From Lumbricus rubellus (lineage: Eukaryota > Annelida > Clitellata > Crassiclitellata > Lumbricidae): a stretch of DNA of 64,000 bases. The notes under the pieces are model-generated. The model was not told where the DNA came from. It saw only the letters and a list, made by a program, of their open reading frames with translations, and made no database searches. The position numbers and the translations under genes were made by a program. Where the stretch lies: positions 62,542,976 to 62,606,975 of the forward strand of contig OX243811.1 in NCBI GenBank assembly GCA_945859605.1, given 5' to 3'. Positions 12,480 to 24,369 of the stretch are shown here, piece by piece; positions within the stretch are counted from its first letter, which is position 1; every line of letters begins with the position of its first letter.

Positions 12480-13821
12480 AAAGAAATGCTGCTATAATTT
12501 TTGGATAATGAGGTATGAAATACTTAATATTGTGTGATTTAAATGTAAAAATGTCTGATTTATTGATATTTTTGAATAAAATGGCGAATAATGATTATAT
12601 TTCTTAGTCATATGATGGGATTCTCGTCGCCTTATTGGTTCGTCGCTAAGGTTTCCTGCTTCGTGATTGGTTGGTTCTTACTCGTATAAGGTAAATTTGT
12701 GTGTAGGGGTTTGGAATGGAGGGTTGGAGGGTGAGGGGAAGGTCTTTAGAGTGAAATGCCACTCATACGAGAATATTATATGTTGTTTTGTATTGTTCAA
12801 GTATAAGAAAATATTTGTGGTGTCCCCAGCCAAAAGTCTTATATTGATGGGTGGCCTCCCCGTGGCAGATGGTCGGACTCCGCCGCGACAGAGAGATGAA
12901 AGGGTGTAATTACCTACTTGAAAGCCTTGTTCGGCTCGCTGTGACAATGTGCAATGGACTTCGCTGGGAGAGGTGGAGAGAGAGAGAGAGAGAGAGGGGG
13001 AGGGAGAAGGTGGGGAGGTAGAGAGATGGCGAGAGGAATACATAGAGAGGGGAGGGAGTGGGAGAGGGGAGGGGAGAGGAAGAGAGGCTGTTGAATATTG
13101 TATGGCAGTGCCTCTGATGATGCGTTTCCAAGAGATGTATATATGAAGAGATGGTGGGAGAGGGGGAGGGAGAGGAAGAGAGGAGGGGAGAGGGAGAGAG
13201 GAGGGGGAAGAGGGAGAGGGAGAGGGGTGGTGGAAGACAGTGCAGAAGCCAGAATATACTGCGGTGCCTTCGATGAGTCATTCTCGAGAGATGGATACAT
13301 AAAGAGATGGTGAGAGAGGGGGAGGGAGAGGGAGATGGGGAGGGAGAGGGGGAGGGAGAGGGGGAGGGTATTGCTCGCGGGTTCCTGGGATAGCGCCGCG
13401 CCCGCTGATTGGTCGCCGTTTCCTGGGGATAGTGTGGAAGCCAGTACATAATAGGTAATTAGCATATTAGCATAATAAATTAGGGTTCCTGGAAGCGCTA
13501 CAAGCCGAGAAGGCGTGCCCTAGAAGCGCGCTAATGTACGCCATAGCCCTTAGCCTATAGCCCATAGCCTAGAAGCGCTAGTAGCCTAAGTAGGCGTGCC
13601 CTATAAGAGCTAGTAGCCAGGTAGACCGTTCCTGGAAGTCCTCTACTAGCCTGTATGCTAATTAGGTATGACGTAATAGCCTAGCAGCCTATGGGGGCGT
13701 GGGCTAGAAGCCCTAGAAGCCTAGAAGGCGTGGCCTAGAAGGCGCCGCCGGCGCGTTTCCTCGAAGTCGCCGCTGGCGACGTTCCTAGAAGTGGTCGTTA
13801 AAGCAAGGTTTCCCCTCTACT

Positions 13822-13827
13822 CATATT
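13822..13827. repeat. Target-site duplication, right copy
   Basis: catatt lies immediately after the CCTCTACT terminus and matches 5373-5378. Confidence 0.75.
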
Positions 13828-14750
13828 ATACACATCTAAAGACATACAAGATGACCGTTTTAAACGCTACCATTACAATGTGAAAATTCTAAAACTTTTA
13901 AGGTGGGGAGATCTCACACTGAGGTCAGGCAGGTTTCTGATGTCTCACTGCCCAGTGCATACGCTATAGGCCTACAATCTCTAGTCTTCTTCTCTGAGAG
14001 GTCAAGGGGGTTTGGGGGGAGACAGACGATCGCCGAGGTGCGAAAAATACAATGGTAGTAGGCCTATTTGGAGTTGTCATCTTTACCCAAAAAAAATGGT
14101 AGGCCTTTATTTCAGTGCTCATTGGAGTGGTGCACGGCCTCAATAAATGTGGTCATCATTTAATGATTCCTTTCTGAATTTCCACATTGTAATGACAGTA
14201 TTTTAAGCCGCATACCTTATCAGAATTACTCTATTACTGGATCCAATAGCATGCAGGCCTCCAAAAGCCTGAAGCTCAAGCAATTGTTATTTGCTTATAA
14301 CCAACAAATTGTCAAGGTAGTATAAATGCTAGCGTGGCTATGAATTATTGTGTTCTATACTACCATACTGCGAAAGTGTTTTCTAAGTCCAATAAAACTG
14401 TCCTGGTAGTGGTCAGAGGACTACTGACACTACCATAACAATTACTGCACTTGAATCAGCATATCCCTATTGCTGAAGAAAGTCCTGAATAACTGACCAA
14501 AACACAATTTGTAGGCCTAGGCTATACAACGAAAATGGCGCACAAACCGTGCAAGAAGGACTCAGCTACCAAATTGAGAAAGCCATGTATATAATACTTG
14601 TATTATAGTAATGATGCTAGTTTACTGAGTTTTCAAGGAACAAAACATTTTAAACTTGAGTTTGAAAATTGAAATATAACACTGGAGGGAATTCATTCAG
14701 ATTATTATATATGGATATCGACCAGATTCTATTCATTTACACAAACGCCC
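13828..14750. other. Gene-free interval
   Basis: Unique AT-rich DNA with scattered aggcct words. No exon or element ends could be supported. Confidence 0.45.
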
Positions 14751-15967
14751 TATTCTAATTCTAATCGATAGGCGACAAGATTTAGCTAAATATTCTAATT
14801 CTAATCGATAGGCGACAAGATTTAGCTAAATATTCTAATTCTGATCGATAGGCGACAAGATTTAGCTAAATATTCTAATTCTAATCGATAGGCGACAAGA
14901 TTTAGCTAAATATTCTAATTCTAATCGATAGGCGACAAGATTTAGCTAAATATTCTAATTCTAATCGATAGGCGACAAGATTTAGCTAAATATTCTAATT
15001 CTGATCGATAGGCGACAAGATTTAGCTAAATATTCTAATTCTAATCGATAGGCGACAAGATTTAGCTAAATATTCTAATTCTGATCGATAGGCGACAAGA
15101 TTTAGCTAAATATTCTAATTCTAATCGATAGGCGACAAAATTTAGCTAAATATTCTAATTCTAATCGATAGGCGACAAGATTTAGCTAAATATTCTAATT
15201 TTGATCGATAGGCGACAAGATTTAGCTAAATATTCTAATTCTAATCGATAGGCGACAAGATTTAGCTAAATATTCTAATTCTGATCGATAGGCGACAAGA
15301 TTTAGCTAAATATTCTAATTCTGATCGATAGGCGACAAGATTTAGCTAAATATTCTAATTCTAATCGATAGGCGACAAGATTTAGCTAAATATTCTAATT
15401 CTGATCGATAGGCGACAAGATTTAGCTAAATATTCTAATTCTAATCAATAGGCGACAAGATTTAGCTAAATATTCTAATTCTGATCGATAGGCGACCAGA
15501 TTTAGCTAAATATTCTAATTCTAATCGATAGGCGACCAGATTTAGCTAAATATTCTAATTCTAATCGATAGGCGACAAGATTTAGCTAAATATTCTAATT
15601 CTGATCGATAGGCGACAAGATTTAGCTAAATATTCTAATTCTGATCGATAGGCGACAAGATTTAGCTAAATATTCTAATTCTAATCGATAGGCGACAAGA
15701 TTTAGCTAAATATTCTAATTCTAATCGATAGGCGACAAGATTTAGCTAAATATTCTAATTCTAATCGATAGGCGACAAGATTTAGCTAAATATTCTAATT
15801 TTGATCGATAGGCGACAAGATTTAGCTAAATATTCTAATTCTAATCGATAGGCGACAAGATTTAGCTAAATATTCTAATTCTGATCGATAGGCGACAAGA
15901 TTTAGCTAAATATTCTAATTCTAATCGATAGGCGACAAGATTTAGCTAAACATTCTAATTCTGATCG
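14751..15967. repeat. 40-bp satellite array, about 30 units
   Basis: The unit is two 20-base halves: tattctaattctaatcgata and ggcgacaagatttagctaaa. It repeats about 30.4 times with almost no indels. It contains the 10-bp palindrome tttagctaaa. Most variation is one A/G dimorphism (ctaatcgata or ctgatcgata) plus a rarer ttgatcgata type seen about 600 bp apart (near 15200 and 15800). Confidence 0.97.
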
Positions 15968-17196
15968 TTTCGCAAAATTTCTCGTTTGCTTGTTCTAATA
16001 ATCTAGTTAGTTAGCAATTTAACTAATCGCTGAGCCAACCAATTAGACATTTAGACAAGCAGTTAATTCAAAGATATAGCTCTATATAGGCCCTACTCTA
16101 ATTCTATAGTTCTATTTCATATAGACAGACAACTTACACAGAGACGGAGAGAGTGAAAGAGCAAGACAGAAAGAGAGACAGACAGACAGAGACAAAGACA
16201 AAGAAAGAGAGACAGACAGGCAGAGACGAAGACAAAGACAGAGATACAGAGGAAGAGAGGAAGACATGTAGGGGACGATGATTGGCAGGCTGAGGTCGCA
16301 TGTACGCAGCGGAAATATTGTCTTGTCGTTGAGTTTATTTGTACAAAGTCTGGAATTGTCTTCTCCGTTTTCCAGGCGAAAGATGAGGAGGAGAGGGAGG
16401 AGGAGGATAAGGAGAAGGAGGAGGAGGAGAAGGAGAAGGAGGAGAGAGCGGAGGCGGCGGCGGTGGAGGCGGTGGAAAATCTGGAAACAGAATCTGAGAA
16501 TTAGGATGCTCACGGATATCGGAGACGTCTTCGTCCTTCTTCTCTTCAAAGTACGGACGAGCACCTATTAAGTTCCTAGTTTTGAGGAGGAGGAGGAGGA
16601 GGAGGAGGATGAGGAGGAGGATGTCGATCAATGGATCGATCGGCAATTTGCACTTGGTAATTCTCTCTCTCTATACCCCCTCAACCCCCCCCCCTTTCCA
16701 TTTTCCCAGTTCTCATTCCCTTTGCCCATGCAGCTGACAACGAAATCTGAGTCGCATTCCTATCGTGACGGAATCTCAGGGATTTTTCATGCATCTCGGG
16801 TTCGACGTGGGAACTCCACTCGTGCCACTTCCACGCCAATGGAAGGAGGCGGTCATTAGAGAAGGAGGATCACACCCCCACCCCCTTAGTAGATCCATTG
16901 TGTGCGGTCGTTAGTGGAAAGATGTACCTCTGTTCATCATACATGTATTACCCGTGCATACATGTGCGCACTTATTTACATATACTCACATTCATTCAAT
17001 CGGAAATTTACATAGCGATCCTTCAAGAAAAAAATACTCAGAGGCGCTCTCGACTCCAGCGCGCCCAAAAAACAGTTTAAAGCTTATTAAGAAAAGATCG
17101 TGGTAGAGTCCCATGCAGGGTGTAGGCGTAGCTCAAGAGAAAGGCCATTCCAGGACATATTCATGCGTGTTGCGAATGTCTATCCGGCCAAATATA
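15968..17196. other. Purine-rich microsatellites and unique DNA
   Basis: It holds GACAGA repeats (16125-16260), GGA-rich tracts (16382-16475 and 16583-16625) and otherwise unique sequence. A short stretch near 17040 (cagaggcgctctcgactcc) resembles the dispersed SINE-tail family. No supported exon. Confidence 0.5.
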
Positions 17197-17601
17197 CACT
17201 GTGTCCCAATAAATCGGGCACCCTTTTTATAATACGAATAAAACTGGTAAATATTCATCAATTGTCAAAATTTCAAAACTGTTTTTATCCTGAGATAATC
17301 GTCTACAAACTGGTAATTTATGAACGGCCCTCTCTAAAAAGTTACGTCATAATGACGTCGTTAATTTGCATATCGAAACCAAATGTCAACAAAAATCGTT
17401 GTGTTCGGTACTTAACATTTGAATTATCTGATGCAAAGGACGTAATTGTGACGTCAATATTCATGCCAGAAACTTCATATTTGAATCAGTGTAAGATAAT
17501 TATCTCTGGATAAAAACAGTTTTGAAATTTTGAAAATCGATTAAGATTTACCTGTTTTATTCACATTTTAAAAAGGGTGCCCGATTTATTGAGACACAGT
17601 G
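17197..17601. mobile_element. Mariner-like MITE
   Basis: About 405 bp with terminal inverted repeats beginning cactgtgtccca and extending inward roughly 100 bp with mismatches (aaatcgggcaccctttt near both ends). TA dinucleotides flank it at 17195-17196 and 17602-17603. No transposase is present. TA target sites and cactgtg-type ends place it with IS630/Tc1/mariner elements. Confidence 0.8.
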
Positions 17602-17682
17602 TATATACGTACAATCGTACATACAAACATGCATTTTTCTCACATAATTCTTGCACAAATACACGCAGGCATGCATGCATGC

Positions 17683-18042
17683 ATGCATACATACATACAT
17701 ACATACATACATACATACATACATACATACATACATACATACGCATTTAGGCTACATACATACATACATACATACGTGCATACATACATACATACATACA
17801 TACATACATACATACATACATACATACATACATACATACATACATACATACATACATACATACATACATACATACATACATACATACATACATACATACA
17901 TACATACATACATACATACATACATACATACATACATACATACATACATACATACATACATACATACATACATACATACATACATACATACATACATACA
18001 TACATACATACATACATACATACATACATACATACATACATA
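17683..18042. repeat. (TACA)n microsatellite interrupted by transposon
   Basis: Roughly 350 bp of nearly pure TACA tetramer, continuing at 18660-18694 after the mariner insertion. Open frames of MYVC or HTYI repeats are artefacts. Confidence 0.97.
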
Positions 18043-18659
18043 CACTGTGCCCCATAAAAAAACACACCAAACAACTTTTCAAAAAATCTTCTATAAAACT
18101 AAGCCAATTGTAATAAAAGTTTGCACGTTGTTTCTCAAATAATTTTGCCACAAAATATGTTACATTTCACTTAATCACATAAGTGGTTGCTGTTGGAGGC
18201 AGTGACGCAAACTAGGCGTGTTTGGAAACATTTAAACAGAGATTATTCATTCTCCAGCAGGACAGCGCCCCAGCACATCGCGCAAAGGACACCATTGCGT
18301 TGCTGCGACGCGAAACACCAAGCTTCATTGAACCGGAACTCTGGCCAGCAAACTCACCAGACCTCAATCCCGTTGACTACAGAATTTGGGGTCTAATACA
18401 GGAACGCGTCTACCAGACAGCAATACGGGACATCAACGAGTTGAAGGAGCGCCTCATCGTTGTGTGGGCACAGATGAAGCAGAGTGTCATTGACAAAGCT
18501 ATTGAACAGTGGCGGCCAAGGCTGAGAGCCTGCGTTCAAGCGAAGGGACATCACTTCGAACATCTTCTTAAATGAAACATTACTTTTTCTTATTTAACAT
18601 TAGACTTACATGCGTTTCATGACAAAGTTTTTTGGTGTGTTTTTTTATGGGGCACAGTG
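18043..18659 (+). mobile_element. Deleted mariner (DD37D) element
   Basis: Terminal inverted repeats cactgtgccccataaaaaaa and its complement end the element, with TA on each side at 18041-18042 and 18660-18661. It interrupts the TACA microsatellite, so the insertion boundaries are unambiguous. At 617 bp it is about half the usual length and keeps only the 3' part of a transposase gene. Confidence 0.88.
18222..18575 (+). pseudogene. Mariner transposase, C-terminal remnant
   Basis: An open frame of about 117 codons encodes the second and third catalytic acidic residues of an IS630/Tc1/mariner transposase. Visible motifs are LQQDSAPAHRAKD and WPANSPDLNPVDYRIWG. The spacing between the two aspartates is 37 residues with Asp as the third acid, the DD37D signature of the maT clade. 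The N-terminal DNA-binding domain and first catalytic Asp are missing, so the protein cannot be active. The frame ends at a TGA shortly before the 3' terminal repeat. Confidence 0.85.
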
Positions 18660-18661
18660 TA

Positions 18662-19100
18662 CATACATACATACATACATACATACATACATACACATTT
18701 AATTGCATGAATATGCATGCATGAATACATTTATACAATCACTCATTCGTTCGCTCGTTCATATATTCATTTCAGTATAGCGCCTCTATGATCTCTCCAA
18801 AGCGTTCCATTATCAAGTCCCGACTAATAAAACAGATTCTAATTCGCTCAGGCACCACCGCACCAGATCAGTCACGAGCGCTGGGTAGCGTCAAAGTTTT
18901 TGTCCAAAGAAAGACTTCTTCATCTACACTGTACTAGTCCTGTCTCCTGTCTGTCCAAATGGAAAAGGATTGTTGGTAAGCAAATGGTAATGTGTTCGGA
19001 TATAAGGCAATGGGAAGGCAATGTGAGACAATTAGGAAAGTATGCGAACTGTACGAGAAATCTAAGTTTGTGCTCATTCATATAATTATAAAATAACGAC
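18662..19100. other. TACA remainder and gene-free DNA
   Basis: The end of the TACA tract is followed by unique sequence. gcgcctctatgatctctcc at about 18780 resembles the dispersed SINE-tail family. Confidence 0.4.
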
Positions 19101-19104
19101 GTGA

Positions 19105-19800
19105 GAGAAGAAGTCCAAGTTCACTAATTTGCACATGGTAAATGAATGACGTAAGAGATATTCAACTTCACTGTGCTTTACAATGTTTACATGATAAAAG
19201 AATGACGTAAGAGATATTCAACTTCACTGTGCTTTACAATGTTTACATGATAAAAGAATGACGTAAGAGATATTCAACTTCACTGTGCTTTACAATGTTT
19301 ACATGATAAAAGAACGATGTAAGAGATATTCAACTTCACTGTGCTTTACATGATAAAAGAATGACGTAAGAGAGATTCAACTTCACTGTGCTTTACATGA
19401 TGAAAGAATGACGTAAGAGAGATTCAACTTCACTGTGCTTTACATGATAAAAGAATGACGTAAGAGAGATTCAACTTCACTGTGCTTTACATGATAAAAG
19501 AATGACGTAAGAGAGATTCAACTTCACTGTGCTTTACATGATAAAAGAATGACGTAAGAGAGATTCAACTTCACTGTGCTTTACATGATAAAAGAATGAC
19601 GTAAGAGAGATTCAACTTCACTGTGCTTTACATGATAAAAGAATGACGTAAGAGAGATTCAACTTCACTGTGCTTTACATGATAAAAGAATGACGTAAGA
19701 GAGATTCAACTTCACTGTGCTTTACATGATAAAAGAATGACGTAAGAGAGATTCAACTTCACTGTGCTTTACATGATGAAAGAATGACGTAAGATAAAAT
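19105..19800. repeat. 47/57-bp minisatellite with TGACGTAA motif
   Basis: About 14 units, each with attcaacttcactgtgcttt, acatgataaaagaatgacg and taagaga. The first three or four units carry an extra segment (acaatgttt) and are longer; the rest are a homogeneous 47-bp form. Every unit carries atgacgtaag, which matches an ATF/CREB-type TGACGTAA site. Confidence 0.93.
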
Positions 19801-20159
19801 TCAATTTTGCTGTGTTTTTACTTGCTAACAGAATGGCGTCAGAAACTAAGAGTGATCCGAGGCTCCAATGTCACAATGTGCTTTTCACATCATGAAAGAA
19901 TGACGTAATTAGTTTAGGCATCCAATGACATCCATGATCACGTGACACGTCTAACGATAAGCGCCTAGGAACCTGGAGAAAAGTCTTGGATATTGTTTCA
20001 ACCCACTCCAAGAAAGTGTTGCAAGGAACATCGTGTATTCGTGTGCTGTAATTATTATTATATTGCATGTAAGCTTATTCCAGGACTCTAAATATAACGC
20101 GTTTTAAGTATTGCAGATATATGATGGAGTGCACACAGTCTGACACAGACAGAGCATTG
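19801..20159. other. Gene-free interval
   Basis: Decaying edge of the 47-bp array, then unique sequence. Nothing supported. Confidence 0.4.
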
Positions 20160-20905
20160 CTACATGAACCGACATACATGTATGGACGAACGAACGGACG
20201 GAAGTCACACTCAAGAATACACAGAGACAGATAACTTGATGCAGACAGACGGACAGACAGACAGACAGACAGACGGACGTACGGTCGGCGGGCTTTTTTA
20301 ACGTGCAGTTGTACACAAAATGTGCAGTTCTAAATGGATTTTGTGCTGCTGTAGAAGCACTTCTGTACATGCAGTTAAAGTTATATCAAAAGGTCATTGT
20401 TCTCTGATTGCAAGTAATTTACTATGGAGAATGGGAAAGGAAAGAAGAAGTTGTGCAGTTCTAAAAATTCCTTAAAAACAGCCCGGACGGACGGACAGGT
20501 GGACGGACGGATGGACAGACAGGCAGAGATGAACGTACATCTACAGTGACGAACGAAGACGAACGGTCATCTAAGGAAGTTGGACGAACAGATATAGACG
20601 AAGGAAGATTAAAAGAAAGAGGCAGACAGACGGATGCAGGAGCGTACAAAGATGAATGCAGAGACAGACAGACAGACGGACGGACGGACGGACGTACGGA
20701 CCTCTCTTACATGGATGGCAGGCATACAGACAGAGGGAAAGAGAGAGAGAGAGACAGACAGACAGCACAGTCTGTATGTCCGTCTTTCTGAAGACAAACA
20801 GGCAGACAGGCAGGCAGACAGAGGAAAGAAAGAGACAGACAGCACAGTCCGTCTTTCTGAAGACAGACAGACAGACAGACACCCAGACAGACGAACGGCA
20901 TAGTC
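20160..20905. repeat. CAGA/GACG microsatellite cluster with a MITE-like core
   Basis: Degenerate GACA, GACG and CAGG tetramers at 20160-20280 and 20480-20900 surround about 190 bp (20287-20482). That core begins gggcttttttaacgtgcagttg and ends with a rough inverse. The same core occurs near 30103 and 36783. Confidence 0.75.
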
Positions 20906-21180
20906 TGGCGCTTAAGGTGTCCTTGCGTCTGAATCGAGATAAACCCAGTTAATTAGATCATCAGCAGATTCAAGGATAGCGAACTAGGAGAAGAGAGGGA
21001 GATGACGTCTTTAAATATGACTCAATCTAAGCGACATATTATCATCATCGTCGTCGTCGTCGTCATCATCATCATCATCATTATATTAAAAAAAATTATT
21101 CCCCGAGATATTACAGGGTTCCTCTATTCACTATTAACCACTGCCAAAAAGCAAGTCCGGAATAACCCTTTTAATTAATA
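20906..21180. other. Gene-free interval with CGT/CAT tract
   Basis: Unique sequence plus a short CGTCGT-CATCAT tract at 21047-21080. No exon supported. Confidence 0.4.
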
Positions 21181-21244
21181 ATGTTATTATTATTACTATT
21201 ACTATTATTATTACTATTATTATTATTATTACTATTACTATTAC

Positions 21245-21334
<90 letters not shown>

Positions 21335-21349
21335 TACTAATATTATTAC

Positions 21350-21396
<47 letters not shown>
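21181..21396. repeat. (TTA)n microsatellite
   Basis: About 215 bp of TTA/CTA trinucleotides, with smaller outliers to 21575. Confidence 0.97.
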
Positions 21397-21398
<2 letters not shown>

Positions 21399-22150
21399 CT
21401 TTTGTTATCTTCAGCATCGGCTACAAACGCTATACGATTAACAAGAGAAGCAGTGGCCATTGTTCTAAATAAATTATAATTATTATTACTATTATTATTA
21501 CAATTATTATTATTTTTGCCATCATTACAATTAATTATTATTGCTATTAGGGCCTACTAATATTATTATTATTTCTATATTTATCTAGCGCCACAATCCA
21601 ATGACTAAGAGTCAATCGATGTCGCTGACCGACATTCGACCGACATTTCTCAAGGTCCCTATATATACACAGCATAATAATCGTCTCAGGGTCAAGACTC
21701 GAACCCAGGCTATTGGCCTTACGAGAAGACCGACCAGACCAGACAGCATCGTCTACCATTAAGAAATAATAATATAACGGAACCGAAATAATCAGCTGTC
21801 TTTCTGAAGACAGGCAGACAGCAATATATTAATTATGGTGATAGGAGCAAAGAATTCATTCACTTACCCTGTTATTTCGACCAGTTACTCGGCCAGTCAG
21901 CCAGACAGTCGGTCAGCCAGTCAATGAAAGTCAGTCAGTCAGTCAGTGCGCGGATCATGACTCTCCCGACTGTGTATGCTCTGCCACTGGAACCAGTCTA
22001 CACCGGAAAGAATCGACGGGAACATCCAGAGGTACAGACAGACGGACAGACAGACAGACGGACAGACAGACCGGGATAATTCGTAATAGACGGCTGCTGT
22101 TGGTGTAGAGACGTCGAAGGAGTGGCCGAGCTGCAGTCAGCGGACGAGCG
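21397..22150. other. Unique DNA with a CAGT tract
   Basis: Contains a possible SINE-like segment at 21580-21765 (cgaacccaggctatt resembles a degenerate tRNA B box in reverse) and a CAGT/CAGA patch at 21890-22075. No exon confirmed. Confidence 0.35.
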
Positions 22151-23500
22151 GCGATGTCTTCAGCCGTTGGTCATCAGCCGCTGTGCTGCCAGACAGACGA
22201 CGGCGACGACGACGACTCTGGTCTGTCTGTCGATCGGTCGTCACTGCTGGGTGGCCTAGATGTCGCTACTGCGGCTGCTGCTGCTGGTGGTGGTGGTGGT
22301 GCTGCTGCTGCTGCTGATCAATACGCTGCATCATCCGTGCTGCAGAGGCAGAGCTGCAGCCTATGCGTCTGTCTGGCAGTTGCACCTCTCTCTTCGCAAG
22401 CAGCATCTCGTCTTCTTCCTCTTCTCATTGATGCTTCATCGCTCTCGTCTACATCCATCGCAGCAGCATCAGCAGCATCAGCAGCATCAGCATCAGCAGC
22501 ATCATGCTGGTCCAGCGGCGGATGAGGATGAGAAGGTCTGTCGTCCGAACCTAGAAGAACACTCTGCTGCTGCTGCTGTTGCTGTGATGATGATGAGGAG
22601 GATGCGGCGGTAGTGACGTGTGGCCAGTGCCCCCCCCTACCCCGTTCCACCGTCGCACCCACCAACCATGCATGCACCATGCAGCAGCAGCAGCAGCAGC
22701 AGTAGCAGCAGCAGTAGCAGTAGCTGCTCTCGTTCGGTGATGACAAAGCCACGAGTAGCACTGGCCGATAGCTGGCAGCAGCGGCAGCGGCTCATGACGA
22801 CGGAGATGGTGTTGATGGTGATGATAGCGAAGGAGGGGGAGGGGGAGGAGGAGGAAGAGAAGGAGGAGGAGGAGGAAGAAGAGGAGGAGGAGAAAAGGAA
22901 GAGGAGAAAGAGTAGGAGGAGGAGGAAGAGGAGGAGGAAGAGGGGAGGATGAGCTAGTGGAGGAGAATGAAGTTGAGGAGAAGGATGATGATGAGGGAGG
23001 AGGCAGGAGGTATTCATGCATAATTGCGCCAAATGCAGTTTGAGCTGATGAGGCAGCGAACGTGGCCGAGACAGCTTACGCAATAGACGACGCAGACATC
23101 GATGGGAGGAGCTATGCGTCCGTCCGTTCGTTGGTTCATACTTTATACGCCGCAGAGCGACTGCATATGGTTTTCTCTGTCTGTCTGTCAATCTGTCTGT
23201 CTGTCTGTCTGTCTCTCTATTGCTTCTTGTCTGGCTTCTCTTCAATCACTTCTGTGTCTCTATCTCTGCCTCTGTCTGTCTCTCTTTCGGTTTCTCTGCT
23301 CGCTCTCCTTCTCTGCGCATGTCTGCTACTGCAGCAGTTGCAGCAGTTGCAGGATTATGAGCATCATTGGAAGAAGAGATTCTGGATTACTGCAAGGAGA
23401 GCGAAGAGAGAGAGATAGAGGCAGACAGTAAAGAGACATACATACAGATCGACAGACGGACAGGCAGACAACAGACATAATTAGGAAGTGACAAGATCTT
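22151..23500. repeat. Trinucleotide-rich GC region
   Basis: Dense CTG/GCA, GGT, GAT and GGA repeats with CTGT blocks at 23175-23290. An ATG-initiated frame at 22154-22525 (starting MSSAVGHQPLCCQTDDGDDDD) has a Ser/Ala-rich composition and might be a first exon. The repeats themselves can create such frames, so I do not call it a gene. Confidence 0.5.
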
Positions 23501-23525
23501 TGTTTAGATGCAACCATCACGATCA

Positions 23526-23690
23526 CCATGGTGGTGGTGGTGGTGGTGTGTGGTGGTGGTGTTGGTGGTGGTGGTGGTGGTTGTGTTGGTGGTGTTGGTT
23601 GTGTTGGTGGTGGTTGTGGTGGTGGTTATGGTGGTGGTGGGGCTGGTGGTAGTGGTGGTGGTGGGGGTGGTGGTGGTGGTAGGGAGGGAG
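23526..23690. repeat. (GGT)n microsatellite
   Basis: About 160 bp of GGT/GTT trinucleotides, ending in GGGA repeats. Confidence 0.95.
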
Positions 23691-23825
23691 GGAGGGAGGG
23701 TGAATGAAGCAGCCTTCTCAGCCTAAGTACTCAGCCGCTGCAGCAGCATCGGCTGGCTGCTCAACCGCTGTTACCTCAGCCGCTGCCACCGATATCAGCT
23801 GCCAGCCTCGTGTTGCATGATTCAG

Positions 23826-24235
23826 ACGAGACTTGTCTGTCTACCTGTCTGTTTGTCTATCTCTCTGTCCAGACAGATAGAGAGAGAGACAGAAGGGAAG
23901 AACATAGACGAACGTTTGTCTGTCTGTGTATCCGTGCATCTGCGTGTGTCTGTCTGCCTGTCTGTCTGTATCTTCTGCTCACTGTCGCTTTTGTCCGTCG
24001 TCTTCCGTCCGTTAATCCGGTTGTCTGGTCACGGATTGAGCAATGCCTGTCTGCCTGCCTCTCTCTGTCTGTCGGTCCGTCTGCCTGCCTCTGTCTGTCT
24101 GTCTGTCCGTCTGTCTGCCTCTGTCCGTCTGTATGTCTGCCTCTGTCTGTCTGTCTGTCTGTCTGTTTGTTTGTTCATCTCTCTGGGTATATATATATAT
24201 GCGATTGTCTGGCTGAGAGAGAGAGAGAGAGAGAA
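23826..24235. repeat. CTGT/CTGC microsatellite cluster
   Basis: Degenerate CTGT, CTGC and CCGT tetramers with a short TA run and a GA run at the end. Confidence 0.85.
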
Positions 24236-24369
24236 TCTGGCCGTAATACAACCAATGCCACCGTCGCCGCCGTCTTTGTCTATAATATGCGCTATAATAT
24301 TATGAACTATCATTGAGACTGCACGACCACGGCGCCGAACCAGCGACACTCGACTGCAGCTCAGCTTCC

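Larger units (their letters stand above)
5379..13821. mobile_element. 8.4-kb foldback element, Polinton/Maverick-like termini
   Basis: The left half (5379 to about 9432) is the reverse complement of the right half (about 9770 to 13821). Matching positions sum to 19200 at the outer ends and 19202 further in, so one arm differs by 2 bp, probably in a CA tract. The ends read AGTAGAGGGGAAACC on each side. The 6-bp direct repeat catatt flanks the whole unit at 5373-5378 and 13822-13827. AG/CT termini, long terminal inverted repeats and 6-bp duplications are published hallmarks of Polintons. No polymerase, integrase, ATPase or capsid gene is present, so this would be a non-autonomous derivative made almost only of inverted repeat. 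Assignment to Polintons is inference; the palindrome and flanking duplication are seen directly. Confidence 0.8.

Noticed and set aside
14751..15967. CRISPR-like array
   Set aside because: Units are contiguous tandem copies with no variable spacers, in a eukaryotic genome; it is a satellite.
17599..18151. Long Tyr/Val/Cys/Met and His/Thr/Tyr/Ile ORFs
   Set aside because: Pure TACA microsatellite translated in several frames on both strands.
22154..22525. Ser/Ala-rich ORF as a gene
   Set aside because: It has an ATG and plausible composition, but trinucleotide repeats dominate and no splice partner or homology was recognised.
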